From: Larix kaempferi
Taxonomy: Eukaryota; Streptophyta; Pinopsida; Pinales; Pinaceae
Length of the DNA stretch: 64,000 nucleotides
NCBI GenBank assembly: GCA_027924585.1
Contig: BSBM01000047.1
Coordinates: 25,178,501-25,242,500 of the forward strand
Direction of reading: 5' to 3'
Made by a program: the position numbers and the translations under genes. This document shows positions 21,085 to 32,735 of the stretch, piece by piece. Under the pieces are notes generated by a model, which was given only the letters and a program-made list of their open reading frames with translations, was not told the origin of the DNA and did no database searches. The stretch's first letter is position 1. Every line of letters starts with the position of its first letter.

Positions 21085-23493
21085 TCAACATGGGCACCAG
21101 AATGGCATAAGGGTGCTGACTAGGGTGACCCATGTTAGGTAGGCTCTACTGTCGGACTGGTGCACAATGCATAAAGAGATGGCTAACGCACCAATATCCA
21201 ACAGGTTCGACCCTATGGCGAATTCGGATGGCAAAAGGTTCAAATGCAACATAACAGCGGGGAAGCCTAAACTATATGCAAGGTTCCGAATATACCTGAC
21301 ATGGTTGCACAAAGTGTCGAAAAGGACCAGTAAGCAAGTATACATCCAGCTAAGAATCCTGTCTCCAAGAAACATTAGTACCAGGATCATATCTAAAACA
21401 TATGTAAGGAAAGACCCGATACAAGTCACTGTGGTAGAAATACTTTCAACTTCACTATCATCAACAGCAGGCATAAACAAGGCAGAGTTTTCAAATGAAG
21501 ACTCCATGGTACCCAAGCCTGAGGACTTACAATCAACAAGATCAACTTCAGGATGAAGATCAAAGTTGAAGGACATGATGGAATCTGTAGAAACAAATTC
21601 ATCATCATGGGAGTTGAAAATTCTAGAAGCAGAATCAAACTCAGCAGGAACACCGTTTTGCGGATCTATAGGAGAGTCCAAAGACTCAACAATAGGAAGA
21701 TCAGACTTTAAGGTCAAATCGGGGTTGGAGATAACTTTGACTGGAGCAACATCCAAATAAATGGCAGACTGTACTATAGACTCTAGGAAAACTTCATCGG
21801 AAGGAAGTATATAATCCCAGATAGAATACATATCTAAACATTCAGATGGAGGTGTCACTTGGTCAAAAGCTGGGACTAAGTCCCGAGAAGGTAAGCATGA
21901 ATTCAGAGACTTCTTCTCAGTAGCATTTGAACTCAAGGAACAATATGCCACAATATTCCCATGTGACATAGTAGTGCCTAATGACAAGGGATCCGACTGG
22001 TCTACAATTGGGTAATAAGGAGGATCAACGAATGCAAGCTGGTCGATGGTGACAATGTTTTTGTTATGAGGGAAATGCATCACACGAAAAAACGTAAACA
22101 CCACAGCATGCATAGCATAAATGTAATCAAGCCCGAGGATCATATCAAAGTCCATAGGGTCCTTTAAAACCTTAAAATCAACTAAGACTGTTTTTCCACC
22201 CAAAGTAACAGGTGCCTGACGGAGGAACCCAAACAGTTCACTAGGTCTTTTATCAAAGGTCAACGGTCAATTGGCAGCTGGAATAACATTAGGGAAACCC
22301 AAATCTCTCCAAGCATAAGCGGATAAGATACTAACAGAAGCACCTTCATCAACAATGCATCGATTAACCGTATGGTTCCCGATATCAACCTTTATCTGGA
22401 AAGGTGTCGAAGAAGGAAGACGAGGCTCGGCTAGACTATTCCAATCAAAGGAAACGATCCTAGGGCTTGGTATGGGTTCACATGGCATAGATGAAGTGCC
22501 CACTTTTCCAGGAATATCCGAACTGGCAATGCAGAAGACTTCAGTAGTAGGTGCATCAATCTCCGAAGGACTGATGGGATCGGTCGAAGATTGCATCGAT
22601 TCGATCACTTCACTCTCCGAAGGAAGAGTGGGGTCGACCAAAGATTGCATTGGTTCAACCACTTTATCAACCAAAGGTTGATCTGACTGTAGGGAATCTA
22701 TAGACAACTCAGGAACAAAGGTTCCTTCAGACATGGACCACACTCTTCGTTCCTCTGGAATGGCAGGGCATCGGTGAGTAAGGTGTTCTCCCTTACAAAG
22801 TTTACAAGGGAACTTTGGTTTCCGTCCTATAGGTTTAGACTCCTTTACAACGTCAGTACTCTCAGCATGACTAGCGTTGGATGACAGCTTGCCCCCAGCA
22901 TGATTCACAGAGGCTGGTTGCTCAGAAGCAGAAGACTTTTGAACTAAGGACCACACTTTTTGCACTTCTGGAAGTACAGGGCACAAGTAAGTAAGGTGAT
23001 CTCCCTCGCAAAACTTAAAAGGGAACTTAAGCTTCTGTTTGTTTGGTTTGTCGACAATGTCAACTCCCTCAGCATGACTTGCAGTGGCTGATCTGGTTTC
23101 TCCAAAATGACTCACAGGAACTGGTGACTTGTCATTAATATGACTAGCAGTGATCAATGACGTGTCCTCAACATGACTAACAGTGGTTGAAGACAAACTT
23201 TCAGTATGATTTTCAGTGACTAAAAGTTTTCTCCCAGCATGACCTCTAGAGGCTGAGTAGGTTCCCCGTGCATGACTTGCAGAGGAAGGGTGTTTTCCCC
23301 CAGCATGACTTGCAGAGGCTGGGTTACTGCCCCCTTGTTTTGGCATCTTCTTCCTATTCTTCCCCCGTCTATTCCTTTTAGACTGTTGGCTACTAGTATT
23401 GCTACTTTCGCCACATGAGGTAGAAGGAGGAGGAGAAGATGTTACTGGCAAAGAAGGCCCAGGGTTCTGATGCTCTTGATTTGAGGTGCTCAC
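21085..23493 (-). pseudogene. Gag/protease-like ORF, array unit 1 (broken, 5' end deleted)
   Basis: Two readings, 23493-22267 and 22263-21085, correspond to the single 987-residue ORF of unit 3. They are separated by TGA in place of TGG (Trp) at 22264-22266. A one-base deletion near 21269 shifts the frame again. The first 65 or so codons and the native start are missing because of the 1182-bp deletion, whose junction is at 23514-23515. Zinc knuckles and the protease motif remain (here DEGAS). One knuckle Cys codon has changed (KFPFKFC instead of KFPCKFC). Confidence 0.8.
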
Positions 23494-24226
23494 AAAAGAA
23501 GCGTCAGGAGCATGCTCTATTTAGAAAATGAATCAAAATTCTTTATGCTTTTCAAAGGTAAGAAACAAAAACTGAAACTAACCTACTATCAAAGCAAAGC
23601 AAAGAAACTTTCAAGTTCTCTTTATGAAACAGTAAAAGCTACCAAATACGACTTTCAAATTCTTATTGATGTAAGCATGCCAACCATTGGGAAAAGAGTA
23701 CAAAAACTACTTTTAGACCCAAACGAAGAAAATGACCTATAAAGAAGTATGGTTTGGTAAAGTCAGGTCTGCACATAAACAATGCAAGCAAGGTCTTGAA
23801 CAACAGCCAAAACACTTGAGCTTTCACTACAAAAGAAAACTTAAAAGCATAAGGGAGGATAAAAAACCAATCTAAAAGAGAAATTTCACTCAAATAGATA
23901 CAAACAAGGTCAAGAAGACTCAAAAGGTTTCAAATCCAGTGGAAATGGGGCAAGCAAGTTCATTTAGACTCAAATTAGGGTACAAAACACCAAACAGATC
24001 CACAACCCCCCAACTTGGGTCAACAAACCCCAAAACTTTCCAAACAAGCCCAAATCGATCAAAAGAGGTTCAAATCATGAATGTAGGATCAATATAAGGA
24101 TGGGAGACCACTTACAGTGGTTTAACTCAGACCTAGGGTCATCAGAGACCCCAAAAAAATGCATCCACAGCCCCCAGATTTGGGTCCACAACCCAAAAAC
24201 TCAAAAAAATCAAACCCAGATTTTGA

Positions 24227-24329
24227 GCGCTACTGTGTATGAAGGAAACTAGCGCCCATAGCAGGATGGACGCTACTGTGTAGAGGAAAAGTAGCATATG
24301 GGCGGTACTGTGTGGTACAAACAATAGCA
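24227..24329 (-). repeat. Leader stem-loop cluster, unit 1 (partly degraded)
   Basis: This is the equivalent of 40600-40702 in unit 3. The first stem (GCGCTA/TAGCGC) is intact; arms of the second and third carry substitutions (tagcat, cggtactg, caatagca). Confidence 0.6.
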
Positions 24330-24528
24330 TATAGGTGGAAAAAGTTGGAAAAATGGGGTTAAAACCACCACACCTGGGTCCACAAGGGTTTGCAAGGGCT
24401 GGGAAGGGTCTGTAAAGGCCAAGGAGGGTCAAACAGAGCCTACTAACTGATCCTAATCAATAAAATGAACAAATACCATCAAACAAGACTGAAGAAATGA
24501 CCTTGGATACCCCTAAGCAGTTGGGCTT

Positions 24529-24546
24529 TCCCCAGCGGAGTCGCCA
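24529..24546 (-). other. Primer-binding site, array unit 1
   Basis: Minus-strand TGGCGACTCCGCTGGGGA starts three bases from the LTR end. I recall this 18-mer as the tRNA-Arg-type primer site of some plant gypsy elements. Other sites are 32715-32732 (one mismatch) and 40902-40919. Confidence 0.78.
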
Positions 24547-24549
24547 ATC

Positions 24550-27500
24550 TATTGTGGGGAAAATGCACCTATAGTTCAGGGGAGAAACTACCAACTTACG
24601 GTGATAAAGATAGACTTACAATCATTCTGCAAGTACACCAAATAAATGAAGAGATTAGGGTTTAGAAATGTAGGCACCTTATTCAGAAGGTTGATCCTAG
24701 CTTTGCTTCCCTCGCTCTTCAATGCTTATCCAGTATCGCAATGCCCAGACCTGCAAAACAACTTGATACCTTTCTCAAATACATTTGACTACATATATAA
24801 TACCGATATCCATAATATAAAGAGACATCAAACTATAATCAAACAGTAATCAAATCTGATACACATTAATAGGTCATATTTGGAAAGAGAAGAACGTCTG
24901 ATCTTTATTAATGAATGAAAGCAAGTACATAAAGTTATACCTTCCTTCAAGCTTGGCACTTCACGAAACCTAGATTCAAGGTCTCCTGCTTCCGTTCTCC
25001 AAGGATTCCAGCCTCTAATCAACTGTGCTAGGGTTTACCAAAACTGAAGCACAAGAGAGGGGGATGAGGGTCTCCATTCCTCCAGCATAACAATATTATA
25101 GACGTGTTCCCCTCACATGGCCCTTCTACCCTCCTTATATAATCAGTGAGGAAGAGGAAAAGAAGTTACAACCACTCAAGAGGTTTCCCAACCAACTTAA
25201 CTTACTCAAACTTTGAGATTTTGACCAAAACAGGGGTGTACGCTACTCTATAGTAGACAAAGTCGCGTACACATGGAAATGGGTGCTACTTTAAATGAGA
25301 CAAAGTCGCGTACACATGCTACTATTTCAACAGTGGAGTCGCGCTCATATTGAAAAATGGCCAAAAACAGGCTTTTCTGCTCATTTTCAGGAGATGGTTT
25401 GGTCTGGAAAAATGTTCCTAAGGGTCATATACATCAAATGGGTCAAGAATGAGGTAATTTCGACCATTTTTAGCGTCCCAAATGACTCCTCCATCCACAA
25501 ATGTCATGTTGTGTGACTTAACTTGATCTCAAGAAGTGTCGTCATGCAACCAAGGGAAGCAAGTGTCGTCACGGATGGAGAGGTGTCATTTAAAGCTATA
25601 ACAGATGCCCCCTAATGTATGAGGTCAGAGGGAGTATGGGAAACGATGGCCGAAATACATTATAAATAAAAAAAGTTGAATCGTGGAGGAACGGAGAAAC
25701 CAAGAATCATAGGCTCAAATGAAGTACCTGAAAGCAAAGGCAAAGTCAGACAAACTTATCCATGGGGTAACTGTCCATGTTCAAATGGTGGAACATGATC
25801 TCCAAGAGGATACAATAACGATCCAAAATACTGATGCATATATCATGGCCACTAAAATACAAGCGTGGATCCATGAAGAACATAAGTGTAAACATAGCCA
25901 CATAAATACAAGGTGGATCTATGTCAAAACTGGAGAACATAGCCATATAGAACAAGTTGGATCTATGTCTCATCAAGAGCCAAAAAGAGTGTGGCTCAGT
26001 CTTGTGCAACTTGGGCGATAACATAAATAAGGTGATGCTATCGAGGATCCCAAGGTCTTCATCCAAAAACAACCCAAGGTACAAACCTATCCATGCGAAT
26101 AAATGAGTTGATGTCGAACATGGGAGGTATCGTTTGATTACCAGTCATTGATGTATACTGTTAACAAACGCGAGGGTGTCCACCAATAATGAAAATGGAA
26201 CCCAAGGTACCTAGTACATTCAAACAAGTGCGAATAAGTGGTCTTGCCGTTGAACACTTGAAGAATCCATCGGATAGGAGACATTGATGTATTCCCATCT
26301 ATCCAATAGCGAGGGAAACTGCCACTAATGAATGCAATCCCCAAGGTACTAACCGAAACTCTAAACTTCATTCCCATAGCACAATGAGTTGAAGTCGATG
26401 GGAAGAAGTCCGTTGGAAGGGAGGCCTTAATGCATCCTCCATCATCCAACACGAGGGACACTCAATAGGTATGAGATAATTTGGAGTAGGACTGAACACA
26501 TGATGAAACATACTGACACCAAGGAATGGCCGACACATGAGGTCAAGGAAATTGCAGAATGGCCGACACAGGTTATATCCTTGAACAGTGAGCATGACAC
26601 AAGAGTGACTTAGGCAGCTTTGAATACAAAGGGACCACGACACAAGTCTGCAATGTAGGAGACATTAATAGATTCTCCATATGATTGTAAGACTAACCAA
26701 ACGGAGGAGTAAGAACTCTGAGATCAGATTTATCCTAAGGCCAATAGTAGAACCCAGCTTGTTTGATAGACTCAAAACATGTGCTTTGTTCAAGGAGATA
26801 GTTGACCTGTTGCCATCATATTGAAAGATATTTTAACATTCTTCCCTTCCCTTTCCTTTTTCATTTTGAACGAGCTTGACAAAGAACTAAAGCATGCTCG
26901 ACGGTATTTTCATATTTAAGGAGTCTGAAAAACCTAGAAGAAAAATCCATACACCTATCCGTGGATTTTATATCGAGCCCGGATTGGTCTGTGCTCGGCG
27001 GACTTTTCTTGCTTATAGAGTTAAAAAAACTTAAACAGTCCTCTATACACTTATCCGTAGATTTTATATCGAGCCTGGATTGGTATGTGCTCGCTTGGTG
27101 TTTTCACATTTCGAGAGTCTGAAAACCCTAAAGACGACTCCAAAGGTCCTTTTTCGTAAAGTTAGTCTCCTTCCCCGAAAAAGTGTAAAATGATGGAAGA
27201 AGAACTCTTCTAGCGCATACAAGAGTATACCAAGAGTATACCTTTTCCATAAATTATCCACCAAGGCCCGGAAAAGGGGTAATTCTGTACCTAAGTGGAT
27301 GTCGGTTCAGTTATTTTAACGAACCCGAAAAGACAACTATGCTCGACAAACTTTTCCTATTTAAGGAGTCTGAAAAGGGCTTAAAAGAACTCCATAGGGA
27401 TCTTTTCCGTAAAGGTTTAACGAGTCCGAAAAAGTAAACTCATGACCTCCTTACTATTTTTTAACGAGCTCAAAGGAGATACAGAAAATGCTCACAACTT

Positions 27501-27803
27501 CCTTACTGTTTTTAATGAGCTCGAAGTGAAGATGAAAGAAATGCTCATAGCCTCCTTACTGTTTTTAACGAGCTCGAAGGAAGGGTGGAAGAAATGCTCG
27601 TAACCTACTTACTGTTTCTAACGAGCTCGAAGGAAAGGTGGAAGAATGCTCTAAACTGACTTACTGTTTTAAACGAGCTCGAAGTAAAAGAAGAATGCTC
27701 GCTTTGGGAGGAGACGAGTGTCAAGGACATGCAAAACTAGCTCCAAGCGCATGGAACAAAGCTATGCCTAATGCAAGGAACATGAGCAAGATAAGTACAC
27801 TCA
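24550..27803 (-). repeat. Array LTR 2
   Basis: The second LTR in the array, with a TATA box at 25135-25141. It carries the same U3 dyad block (about 26870-27705). Its terminal TG has mutated to TA (24550-24551), so it could not serve as a normal integration end. Confidence 0.7.
25135..25141 (-). promoter_or_regulatory. TATA box, array LTR 2
   Basis: Minus-strand TATATAA in the same context as LTR 1. Confidence 0.6.
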
Positions 27804-27969
27804 GGGTGTGTCTCCTCCAGGTAAAAGTTGTCAAATTATGAGGGCAAAACGATACAGGGCTTAGTGGAAACGAGATCAGAGATGGAGGCTTATACAACGG
27901 GCTAAAAGCATGGAAGCCGACTTCAGGCTCATTCGCGCAAGCAGGATCATAATAGATGCATATGCAATT

Positions 27970-30685
27970 TTAATACAAAGATGGGAGCCTTATCAGGGAT
28001 GGCCAGAAATATATGAGGAAGAAAGATATGAGGCTTCTTCTCAAAGTCATGGTAAATCTAAAAAGGCTCCCGAACCTATGAGAAAATCTTAGCATGGGCA
28101 CCAGAATGGCATAAGGGTGCTGACTAGGGTAACCCATGTTAGGTAGCCTCTGTTGTCGGACTGGTGCACAATGCATAAAGAGATGGTTAACACACCAATA
28201 TCCAACAGGTTCGACCCTATGGCGAATTCGGATGGCAAAAGGTTCAAATGTAACATAACAGCGGGAAATCCTAAACCTATATGCAAGGTTCCGAATATAC
28301 CTGACATGGTTGCACAAGGTGTCGAAAAGGACCAGTAAGCAAGTATACATCCAGCTAAGAATCCTGTCTCCAAGAAACATTAGTACCAGGAACATATCTA
28401 AAACATATGTAAGGAAACACCCGATACAAGTCACTGTTATAGAAATACTTTCAACTTCACTATCATCAACAACAGGCATAAACAAGGCAGAGTTTTCAAA
28501 TAAAGACTCTATGGTACCCAAGCCTGAGGACTTACAATCAACAAGATCAACTTCAGGATGAAGATCAAAGTTGAAGGACATGATGGAATCCGCAGAAACA
28601 AATTCATCATCACGGGAGTTGAAAATTCTAGAAGCATAATCAAACTCAGCAGGAACACCGATTTGCGGATCTATAGGAGAGTCCAAAGACTCAACAATAG
28701 GAAGATCAGACTTTAAGGTCAAATCGGGGTTGGACATAACTGCGACTGGAGCAACATCCAAATAAATGGCAGACTATATTATAGACTCTAGGAAAACTTC
28801 ATCAAAAGGAAGTATATCATCCCAGATAGAATACATATCTAAACATTCAGATGGAGGTGTCACTTGGTCAAAAGCTGGGACTAAGTCCCGAGAAGGTAAG
28901 CATGAATTCAGAGACTTCTTCTCAGTATCATTTGAACTCAAGGAACAATATGCCACAACATTCCCATGTGACATAGTAGTGCCTAATGACGAGGGATCCA
29001 ACTGGTCTACAATTGGGTAATAAGGAGGATCAACGAATGCAAGTTGGTCGATGGTGACAATGTTTTCGTTATGAGGAAAATGCATCACACGAAAAAACGT
29101 AGACACCACAGCATGCATAGCATAAATGTAATCATGCCCGAGGATCATATAAAAGTCCATAAGGCCCTTTAAAACCATAAAATCAACTAAGACTGTTTTT
29201 CCACCCAAAGTAACAGGTGCCTGACGGAGGAACCCAAACGGTTCACTAGGTCTTTTATCGAAGGTCAACGGCCAATTGGCATGTGGAATAACATTACCGA
29301 AACCCAAATCTCTCCAAGCATAAGCGGATAAGCTACTAACAGAAGCACCTTCATCAACAATGCATCGATTAACTGTATGGTTCCCGATATCAACCTTTAT
29401 CTGGAAAGGTGTCGAAGAAGGAAGACGAGGCTCGGCTAGACTATTCCAGTCAAAGGAAACGATCCTAGGGCTTGGTGTGGGTTCACATGGCACAGATGAA
29501 GTGCCCCCTTTTTCAGGAATATCCGAACTGGTAATGCAGAAGACTTCAGTAGTAGGTGCATCAATCTCCGAAGGACTGATGGGATCGGTCGAAGATTGCA
29601 TCGATTCGATCACTTCACTCTCCGAAGGAAGAGTGGGGTCGACCAAAGATTGCATTGGTTCAACCACTTTATCAACCAAAGGTTGATCTGACTGTAGGGA
29701 ATCTATAGACAACTCAGGAACAGAGGTTCCTTCAGACATGGACCACACTCTTCGTGCCTCTGGAATGGCAGGGCATCGGTGAGTAAGGTGATCTCCCTTA
29801 CAAAGTTTACAAGGGAACTTTGGTTTCCGTCCTATAGGTTTAGAATCCTTTACAACGTCAGTACTCTCAGCATGACTAGCGTTGGATGACAGCTTTCCCC
29901 CAGCATGATTCACAGAGGCTGGTTGCTCAGAAGTAGAAGACTTTTGAACTAAGGACCACACTTTTTGCACTTCTGGAAGTACAGGGCACAAGTAAGTAAG
30001 GTGATCCCTCGCAAAACTTACAAGGGAACTTAAGCTTCTGTTTGTTTGGTTTGTCGACAATGTCAACTCCCTCAGCATGACTTGCAGTGGCTGATCTGCT
30101 GTCTCCAGTATGACTCACAGGAACTGGTGACTTGTCATTAATATGACTAGCAATGATCAATGACGTGTCCTCAACATGACTAACAGTGGTTGAAGACAAA
30201 CTTTCAGTATGATTTTCAGTGACTAAAAGTTTTCTCCCAGCATGACCTCCAAAGGCTGAGTAGGTGCCCCTTGTATGACTTGCAGAGGAAGGGTGTTTGC
30301 CCCCAGCATGACTTGCAGAGGCTGGGTTGCTGCCCCCTTGTTTTGGCATCTTCTTCCTATTCTTCCCCCGTCTATTCCTTTTAGACTGTTGGCTACTAGT
30401 ATTGCTACTTTCGCCACATGAGGTAGAAGGAGGAGGAGGAGAAGATGTTACTGGAAAAGAAGGCCCAGGGTTCTGATGCTCTTGATTTGAGGTGCTCACA
30501 AAAGAAGCGTCAGGAGCATGCAAGGCATTCGGAGTGGAAAACAACCAAACCGGAAGCCCTATAGTGAATCCAAGAAGATTCAAAGTAGCCATTAAGCGAG
30601 TACCAATGTTTCCAATGAATGGAACAACACAAGGATCCCCCGGAACAGGGGTACCTTGATTGGCACTCGCCGGAATGCTAGACAT
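27970..30685 (-). pseudogene. Gag/protease-like ORF, array unit 2 (broken)
   Basis: Readings 30685-29927, 30078-28774 and 28761-27970 together match the 987-residue ORF of unit 3. A two-base deletion near 30007 (gatccctcgc versus ggtctccctcgc) shifts frame inside the first zinc knuckle. A CAG-to-TAG change near 28772 adds a stop. The start MSSIPASANQG is present, as are the protease motif DEGAS and the second zinc knuckle. Confidence 0.82.
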
Positions 30686-32412
30686 AGTTTCCTGCTCAAA
30701 TGAACAAGAAGTTCTCTAAGGAAAACTAAAAAAAGTAGCACAAAGAGCACACCACTAAAAAAGGTCCTAGGTAAATCAAACCAGGCAAACAAAGATGCCT
30801 TTCCGGAGAAGAGTCTGGGATGATGAGGGCCCGAAATAGATCAACGAAGGAAGAAAGACAGTTACCCGGGGTCCCCAATACAATGACTAAGGGTGCAAGC
30901 GCTGGAATCACCCAACCGCCCTCCCAAAGACCTGTAAGGGATTTCCTCCCACTTCTGTCTTAGGTACAACAGATATACCCTCTGCTGTCACCTGTGTATG
31001 AACCTAGAGTCAGATACTAAGGATACCACAACACCGAAAACTCCTGGGGGAACAGTCACCGGTCGAATCAGAAAGCGTGGGCAGGGTAGCTACGCCCGAA
31101 ACTCGAAAGAGTCCCCAATATGCAATCCGATCCTAGCGTATGCTCGAACAGAAAGTAGGAGGAGTATTCCCAACAATCTGATCTTGCAATGACCTACTAC
31201 ATAGATCCCAGGCAAGTTTTGAGTGAAATGGGTTTACCTGTGATAGTCTTACTACGATTTTTGCGTAATGTGTGATCTTGGGTGGTTTAAGGTGTTTTAA
31301 ACCCAAGATCCTAACCAAGACTAGTTGATGTAGTGTAACCCAGAAAAGAAAATGTTGCTAGTTCATTTTATTAGGGTTCATTTTAAAGGTTACTTGCTTA
31401 CTAAAAAAGGTAGTGGGTGTGTGAGAGTGGTTATAATAGAGATAGAGTACTGAAAATGAAATATTTACCACCAAACAAATATTTTTCTTTTCAATGCAAG
31501 CCTTAAAATTCTGATCTAGAATGCATGTGCAAATACAATTTTTTAATCTTTCGAATGCAAAAAAGGTAAAAATAAAGTCTAAATGTACAAAAACAAACTC
31601 AAAACCTAAGAATGCAGCTACTCAAAAAACTAGGTATGCAAAAGAAAACTTGTTCTTTTTGATGCAAAGCATTCTAAAATCTTTTAAGCCACTTGCAAGG
31701 TACTCTATTTAGAAAATGAATCAAAATTCTTTATGCTTTTCAAAGGTAAGAAACAAAAACTGAAACTAACCTACTATCAAAGCAAAGCAAAGAAACTTTC
31801 AAGTTCTCTTTATGAAACAGTAAAAGCTACCAAATACGACTTTCAAATTCTTATTGATGTAAGCATGCCAACCATTGGGAAAAGAGTACAAAAACTACTT
31901 TTAGACCCAAACGAAGATAATGACCTACAAAGAAGTATGGTTTGGTAAAGTCAGGTCTGCACATAAACAATGCAAACAAGGTCTTGAACAACAGCCAAAA
32001 CACTTGAGCTTTTACTACAAAAGAAAACTTAAAAGCATAAGGGAGGATAAAAACCAATGTAAAAGAGAAATTTCACTCAAATAGATACAAACAGGGTCAA
32101 GAAGACTCAAAAGGTTTCAAATCTAGTGGAAATGGGGCAAGCAAGTTCAGTCAGACTCAAATTAGGGTACAAAACACCAAACAGGTCCACAACCCCCAAC
32201 TTGGGTCAACAAACCCCAAAACTTTCCAAACAAGCCCAAATTGGTAAAAAGAGGTTCAAATCATGAATGTAGGATCAGTATAAGGATGGGAGACCACTTA
32301 CAGTGGTTTAACTCAGACCTAGGGTCATCAGGGACCCCCAAAAAATGCAGCCACAGCCCCCAGATTTGGGTCCACAACCCAAAAACTCAAAAAAATCAAA
32401 CCCAGATTTTGA

Positions 32413-32515
32413 GCGCTACTGTGTATGAAGGAAACTAGCACCCATAGCAGGATGGGCGCTACTGTGTAGAGGAAAAGTAGCATATGGGGGATACTGTGTG
32501 GTACAAACAGTAGCG
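32413..32515 (-). repeat. Leader stem-loop cluster, unit 2 (degraded)
   Basis: This is the same cluster as 40600-40702, but arms of all three stems carry mismatches (tagcac, tagcat, gatactg). Confidence 0.55.
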
Positions 32516-32714
32516 CATAGGTGGAAAAGGTTGGAAAAATGGGGTTAAAACCACCACACCTAGGTCCACAAGGGTTTGCAAGTGCTGGGAAGGGTCTGTA
32601 AAAGCCAAGGAGGGTCAAACAGAGCCTAATACCTGATCCTAATCAATAAAATGAACAAATACCATCAAACAAGACTGAAGAAATGACCTTGGATACCCCT
32701 AAGCAGTTAGGATT

Positions 32715-32732
32715 TCCCCAGCGAAGTCGCCA
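32715..32732 (-). other. Primer-binding site, array unit 2
   Basis: The same 18-mer as at 24529 with one substitution (gcgaagtcgcca on the plus strand). Confidence 0.72.
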
Positions 32733-32735
32733 ATC

